Assembly (NCBI RefSeq): GCF_030704535.1
Contig: NC_081811.1
Span: 3,860,501-3,924,500 of the forward strand
Direction: 5' to 3'
Source: Vitis vinifera
Lineage: Eukaryota; Streptophyta; Magnoliopsida; Vitales; Vitaceae
DNA: 64,000 bases
Shown in pieces: positions 58,001 through 64,000 of this stretch. Made by a program: the position numbers and the translations under genes. The notes beneath the pieces were generated by a model. The model did not search any database. It saw only the letters and a list, made by a program, of their open reading frames with translations, and was not told the origin of the DNA. How positions within the stretch are numbered: position 1 is the first letter of the stretch; the number at the start of each line of letters is the position of its first letter.

Positions 58001-61000
58001 AACTATTGAAATAATTACATCAAAGTTCAAAGCAATAAGACTATAAGGTATAAAATAACATGATCAAACTCATTATAAAGTAATAAAAGTAAAATATATA
58101 TATAACGTGATCTGATTGCTAACGTTTTTTTATATCGACCAATTGGATAGTAGTTGGAGCCTACTAATCACTTAGAATAAAATATCTCTATCATCATATA
58201 AAAGTACAAATAAAAATTCAAGATATAAAAAAAATTAGATCGATAGAAACAATGATATCATAATAAGAAGCAATGAGATTAAGGTATAAAACAATATGAT
58301 AAAATTTATTATAAAGTAATGACACTAAAATACATAGTGTAACCTACCAATTCGGTCGTATAGGGGAGCCTTGTAAGCACCCAAAATAAATATACCCTCC
58401 GGATGTAGTTTTTCAAAAAGGCCACTAAAAGCAACCTGTTTTTTGGCCATAATGGAAGCATATACAACAGTTAGCTCGAAATTGACCCACAAGTGGGAAG
58501 GCAGAGGGTCATTTTCAGAGAGTAAAATGGTTGTTGAAAACGGTTACCAAATACCAACCTGGTTTTCTTGGGCTCATCATGACACAATTAGCTAAATTCC
58601 ACAAATGACCATGCCCTTGTGCTCTAAGAGAATGTACAAATTATTTTACTCCACTTTCTATAGATTTCTTTGGGTTTAAGCTTATGACGTCAAAACTACC
58701 ATTTTTTAAAATTATTATTAATTTAATTGGGCTGTCATTTCCTAGTTGACACGAACGCAGAAAATATCAACAATTTTAAAATGTTGAACCTAACCCACTT
58801 TTGAAATTTTATAATTCCTTTATTATGGCCATGCCAACGTTTAAAATTATTATTATTTGAATTATTAATAATTAGATTTAGGGTAAAAAAAAAAAACTTT
58901 TAAAATTAAATTAAAGAAACAGAAAGGACTCAGATAAATAAATCTTTTTGACATTTACCAAGCTGCGCCATCTATTTCAGGTGACACTGAAAAAATTCTT
59001 TTCCCAAAAAAAAAAAAAAAAAAAGAATCCTAAGCCAAGGGCCTTTTCGTAAGTCAACATGTCCGGTAGTCCCAACGTTCAAAAAATTCAAATCGATGGT
59101 TCGGCACCACGCCTAACAGCTTCGGAGATCATTGGGACCCACCTATATGGAATTTTCTTAGGGCCCACCGTCACGCTGCTATATATCTGTTAACAGCAAC
59201 TGTATTATAGCTTAATGCCCTTTTCAGAGGTTCCGAGAACACCCAATAAAAAACCGCCACCTAAGCGTCAAAAAGCCACTAGGACAATAGAAAATTTAAG
59301 AAATCTTTCGAAAGGCTACGTGGCTTGTTATAATTGAGGAAATATTTGACAGTCTGTAACCGGAATCAGTTTAACAAGTTCATTTACAAAACCACCCGCA
59401 TATTAAGCGCGTGGAAAATGCACTTGATCGTGCAGACACTATGATAAAATTTAAGGACTTTTTAATTCTTTATTTTTTTCTTCAATGATTTATATTCCCA
59501 AAAAACCGTTTAAAATGACAAGTTGAAAATCCTTTAATATATATTATTAAGAGTTGATGATATTTCAATGATGAAATTATTTATTGGAAAGGTATAAAGA
59601 GAGTGAGTTGATGGAAGAGATAAATTGAGAAAAGCACATAGAGGATTCTAGTTGTCACCAATTTCTCCTTTTTATCATTTTGTTTGTTATTCTCCAATTG
59701 TAATTATGAGCAGTGGGGAGTATGGCATCAAGATAAGAAAAGTCGATGAAGTATTAAATGATTATTAAGTTAATAATGATTTCAAAAGTTAAATCGATGG
59801 GCAACAAGTCTATTTTAAGTGTACAAAATTTTAATTTTTTTTTTTTTTTGGTAATTCCTATTGAAGAGGAAAAGAAGGAATGGTGCTGAAATGGACCCAG
59901 AAACGAAAGTCAGAAAAATGGCCACTTACTGCATACTAATAATCATAACAGTGACTTTTCAACATGAGGGTCTCCCACATGGTAAAAGAATAAATGGTGG
60001 GTGCCCATGTCTTTGGAAAAAAAAGGCTATAGCACTCATGACAGTTATTATTATTTTTGGGTGGGCAGAAGGTTAAAACCAAAGGGCCCTCTTGGGGGGA
60101 TAATATATGAATGAAAAATGGAAACCCAAAGCCCCCCAACTCTGAGTCTGTAACCACATCCACAATCCTAGAATCCTAGAGCACATAGAAAAAGTTAATC
60201 TTTGTTTTCAAGTAAGGGGGGTTTGTTAAGAGGGCAGAGTTGTAAGTTGGTGGGTTCTCTTAATTTTCCCACCAAGTGATTGCGGTTAGAAGGTTGGGTT
60301 TCGCCTTAGAATTAATTAGAAAAAGGAGAGAAGTGATGAAGAAGCAGAGGGAAAAGGATGCCAGAGAGCAATGATCAAAGGTGGTTGTTTTTTATAATGG
60401 TTTGGGGAAGTAGCCATTCCCAAAACCCAAATACAAATCATGAAAGCAATGCAATGCATTCTGTAGATTTTCTTTTTTTTCTTTTTTTGGGCGGCTCTAC
60501 GCTTTGAGCCGACCAAGCTATAATGAGAGTGTGAAAAGGGAATCCCTTTGCTGATCATCACATTCCCACTCCCCCATACACTCAAATCATGCTCTCTCTA
60601 CATGCTCAACCATTTTCTTTCTCATATTCATACCCCACAAAAATATAAATTCAAAAAAAAATAAAAATAAAAATCTTTGAAATTACTTCTTGTATTTACT
60701 TGTGATACATGTGTAGCGTTTGTGTAATGTGTCTGTTATTGATTGTTCAAATTGTTTTATCAAATCCATAATATAGCATGAGATTAAAAGCTTAGTTTTG
60801 ATTTATTTCCTTGCTTATACAGGAGGAGTCTTGATGTGTAATCTTGGTTCACTATGTAAGAGGGCAAATGAGTTTTTTCACAATAGCGAATGATTTAGAC
60901 ATTGAACCTACTTGAAATACCTAGAAACATTTTCAACTAAAAAAAATCTAGGAAAAGTGGTAGAAATGTAAAGAGCATGAAAATGAAGGGCAAGTTCAAG

Positions 61001-62551
61001 GCCAAATTCAAGTGGAATATTGGAATGTACTTTTATAAACAAGCCCATGTGTTAGAGTGATGTCATAAACTTTTGATTATATCTAATGAATCAAATAATC
61101 AAAAAACCAAGAGTTAAGCTTGCCTTTTTGAATGGCATAAAATCCAGTTGTCCACTTAAAAAAAAAAAAGAGAAAGGCCCTCCTAAAGAGAATGTCAAGA
61201 AAAGGGCTTACTTATTTACTGCTTGGGGCCTCTGGGTTGTCTTATGGGATTATAAAAAGCTCTTCGGGAAACCTCCTTTTTCCCGGGCTAATGAGTTGTC
61301 GAATTATGGTCACTTTCTGCTTTATTAGTAGATTTAATCTGTCATTCCCATGGAAAAGAAGAGAAGATTTTTTTTTTCCCTCTCTTTTTCTCCCCTTCCT
61401 CCTAATGGCTTGGTTCTCGTGGCTTTTGAGTGGGGTATATCTGCTTTTGAGGAGGTCTAATAATTAAATTCTGTGAAGGATGCGAGGATTCAGTCTCATC
61501 TTAAATAATGCAAAGCATGATTTTTGGAGAAAACTGAATTAAGATGGGCCTCTAACTTGAGCAACTTTGGGTGATTAGACAATTAGTAATCTATTTGGGG
61601 CTTTGGATTCGGACAGCTCAACTTGAAAGGCTAAAGATAACGCTGCACTGTGACCAAAGAGAGGAATGGCAGGTTTTGATCAAGAGAAAGGATCAATGGA
61701 GAGGCATCAAAGAGAGAAAGAGACAAAAAAAAAAGAGCAACTTCAGAGAGGAAAGGAGAAGAGAGATATCGCTAATGCAGTGTTTGGGCGGGAGGAAACA
61801 GGAAGAAACGATAGACCCAACCCCAAAAGGCAAGTGTGGACTCTGAATTTGATATAGGAGGGAAGAAACGGCAAAAACATAGGAAAAATAGGGGAAAGAT
61901 TTTGATCTGACTTTCAGCAAAAACAAAAAGAAAAATATAATGGCAGTATTAGATCTTTAGGGTTGAAAATAAACCACCATGGAGCCCTCATTATAATCTA
62001 CTGAAAAAAAAGAAGAAAAAAAAAGAATAGTTTTTCAAAATTTAGTGGTAAGCATGTTTCATGTCTCTGATGGAGTCATAATCCAGTTCTTTCTCAGAAG
62101 AAAAATAAAGACACCATGGATCAAGATGGTATAATTGCAAACAAACACCATCCAAACAAAAACAAATCAAATAAAACAGCCTCTTCCAGCATTCTGAGCA
62201 GTGGAGAAACTAGCAGGTCAAGAATCATAGTGTATTAAAGAAATCTACAATTCCCAGAGGGGAAAAAGGATGGTGATATTTCTAAATGTCCACTTTATCA
62301 TCATTATTATTCATTTTTCAGTATAAAATACTCCTCATTTTTCCAGTGCACTTGATGTTTTACACAATTAAATGAGGGCCGAAATTGCATTAAATGTTAC
62401 TAAGTCTATCATAAATAATAAAAATACATTACGAAACTAGAAACTGAATTGTCACCTAAAAAAATGTGCTGACCTGACATCTGCTGAGGAATGCATTCTA
62501 GTGCATGTTGCTTCATCAACACCAGATGCTCTTTTCCAGTTTGGCCCATAT
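55081..62551. other. Long AT-rich intergenic region with MITE relics
   Basis: About 7.5 kb without a supportable gene. It includes an AT-rich MITE relic (56973-57280), further related AT-rich debris near 55915-56090, degenerate direct repeats near 58025-58180 and 58285-58395 sharing GGTATAAAA and ATTATAAAGTAATGA-type blocks, and a less AT-rich patch at 58960-59430 with a promoter-like TATATAT. Open frames near 59861-60076 and 61571-61926 lack recognisable domains. I searched by eye for known plant microRNAs and tRNA B-boxes and saw none. Confidence 0.55.
56973..57280. mobile_element. AT-rich MITE relic, copy E
   Basis: About 310 bp with ends CTAGGTTATATTTGG and CCAAACATAACCCTAGG, imperfect inverted repeats. 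The interior is in the opposite orientation to copies A and B: AATTTGAGAAAAAGAG at the left is the complement of their right end, and TTCTTAATATTTTA at the right is the complement of their left end. Confidence 0.6.
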
Positions 62552-64000
62552 TCACAATGTGTGAGGATGCGGATCAGGAGGGAGTAGATTGACAAGAAAC
62601 CGGTGAATCATTTCAAAACTGGTGAATGTGATTACAGCAGCTGGGGTAGTCCTCAAGAGGTTGGTGGCACACCCACGGTAAAAACCAGCAAGGCCTTCTT
62701 GCTGCAATACCTTTTTAATGCAGTCAACTACACCGGAGTAACGCTTTTCTGAGTGATGCCCTTGTTCTTGAAGCCTTGATCGTACCACCTGCATATGCAA
62801 AAATAAATTTCGCCATCTAAATATAATGAAAGGAGGATAAATTCAGTCTGTCCAAATTGCCAACAAACCAGTAAAGAACCTCAGTCAAACATTCATACAA
62901 AAAATCCTGAAGGGCTCAAAATGCAGGAGCAAAAGTTCAATTAACTGGGCCTCAGGAGTGAAATTAAAAGAAATTAGCATTGACATTTGAAGGCTCTAAA
63001 AAGGCAAAGGGAGCTGAAACCATGTAAAATTGGTAAAGACGAAAAAAAAAAAAAAGGATCTTATACAACAAGAATGCATTTTAACAGATTGGAATTAGAT
63101 AATAGGATTTATGTTGTGAACTCAGAAAGTTGTGATAGAAACACTGTAAAATGTTCTGATGGTGCCAATTCAAAATGGAAAAGCTATGACATCCTTATTC
63201 TCATAATTAAAGCTAGTATCATAGCATCAGAGTGGTGCACAAGGCCAGTTTAAGGAAACCAACTCCTGCAAGAAAATCATTGATTGATATAGGCTTTCTA
63301 GATAACAAGTCCTAATTCTTATCTATTATATCTCCAAGAAAATTTTCGGTCGGAGTAATTTACTTTAGAAAGCATGGATTTTTTTTTTTTAGAGGGTTGT
63401 TTGAAGGCTGAAAGAGAAATATTCAATAGCTGGTACGTGAAAAAATGCTATATGCCTTTTTCCCCTCCTAGAAAAAACAATAAAACATTAAATAGACTCA
63501 AAAAAGCTTTTATAGGATTTCATTAGAAAATTCTCCTCATTATAGTTGTAGATGCTTCCCTTCACAGTTTCATTCACCTGTATAATGAAAAAAAAATGAG
63601 GGTGGTATTTTATCAAGGGAAGAAATAAATGGCCTAAAGTCTTTAATTTTTTAGGTTTGTGAGTACAACTTTATTTAATACATAAGCCCATTTTCATTTC
63701 CTACTTTTAGTACATAACATTAAAAATATCATGTTTTCTTATATTGAAAAAGAGAAGTTATTATGAAATAACATCATACCTCATGTGGATATGTCAGTGT
63801 AGATGCAAATATTTTGGAGACAGATGAGGCAACAGCAACATCAGGAGCACCGAGTTTATCCATTGTAGTGTTTTCTGGAATCATCACATAAAATCATCAC
63901 GGATTCTCCTCTCTTTGATTTTGTAAAACATTACAAAGGTGAAAACTTACCTCGACTTGCCAAATACATTTTGATTTTTTCATATGTTGGGAATTGGATG
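62552..64000 (-). CDS. Mitochondrial carrier family protein, NAD+ transporter type (3' part; runs off the window)
   Basis: Exons visible: 64000-63951 (partial), 63874-63780, 62788-62552, with GT-AG introns of 76 and 991 bases and matching phases. The encoded C-terminal third reads ...FPTYEKIKMYLASRENTTMDKLGAPDVAVASSVSKIF..., with the breaks at exon joins. Then comes the third carrier repeat, with the signature near YPHEVVRSRLQEQ and the helix AAVITFTSFEMIHRF, ending PPDPHPHTL. This C-terminus resembles plant NAD+ transporters (NDT1/NDT2, which exchange NAD+ for AMP/ADP across organelle membranes); a folate or pyrimidine carrier is a less likely relative. Carriers have six membrane helices; only about the last two are in the window, so substrate cannot be read directly. 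The start lies beyond the right edge. Confidence 0.87.

Noticed and set aside
58025-58395. Degenerate repeated segments as a possible mobile element
   Set aside because: Similarity is partial and AT-driven, and no inverted or direct terminal repeats or target duplications were found.
59861-60163. Overlapping frames of 71 and 75 codons in the long intergenic region
   Set aside because: Low-complexity Lys/Arg and Ile runs, no recognisable family, and no splice or promoter context.

Overview
This is a plant nuclear window, almost certainly from a woody eudicot. Grapevine (Vitis) is my best guess, from recall of family sequences rather than any search. The evidence is split genes with short AT-rich introns, plant-type proteins (class II mitochondrial fumarase, EXORDIUM-like protein, GH28 polygalacturonase-like protein, calponin-homology KIN-14 kinesin, Bet v 1/PR-10, organellar NAD carrier), Ty1/copia retrotransposons and AT-rich MITEs. 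There is no bacterial operon, CRISPR array or prokaryotic mobile element.

Layout. 1-3.4 kb is gene-free. 3.44-4.41 kb (+) is an intronless EXORDIUM-like gene. 5.40-12.38 kb (-) is a 17-exon mitochondrial fumarase with a Tourist-like MITE in one intron. 15.64-18.88 kb (+) is a six-exon GH28 gene with one GC-AG intron and altered catalytic motifs. 20.31-25.05 kb (-) is a ten-exon PDCD2-like gene with a MYND zinc finger and a telo-box just upstream. 26.28-33.98 kb is an old, broken Ty1/copia element (minus orientation) with a 1.9-kb solo LTR of another family inside it. 34.92-36.36 kb is a non-autonomous hAT-like element with an exact 8-bp target duplication. 38.1-47.9 kb is a PR-10 cluster on the minus strand: one intact gene and two broken copies. 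The first broken copy is cut by a solo copia LTR, and a very young copia element of the same family lies just upstream of it. 48.45-54.68 kb (-) is a 19-exon KIN-14 kinesin containing a U12-type AT-AC intron. 55.1-62.5 kb is AT-rich intergenic DNA with MITE relics. 62.55 kb to the right edge (-) is the 3' end of a mitochondrial-carrier-family gene of the NAD+ transporter type.

The host genes do not form a pathway. Fumarase and the NAD carrier both serve organellar metabolism, EXO-like and GH28 are secreted or cell-wall proteins, PDCD2-like fits ribosome assembly, KIN-14 is cytoskeletal, and PR-10 is defence-associated. The PR-10 cluster shows tandem duplication followed by decay, with retroelement insertions of two ages.

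Exon structures were worked out by hand. For every complete spliced gene I placed donor and acceptor at each junction and checked that exon lengths add up to an open frame: 494 aa fumarase, 456 aa GH28, 417 aa PDCD2-like, 157 aa PR-10 and 1016 aa kinesin. I found no convincing previously undescribed system. The best second looks are the AT-AC intron, the GH28 protein lacking two of three catalytic aspartates, and the retroelement history of the PR-10 cluster.
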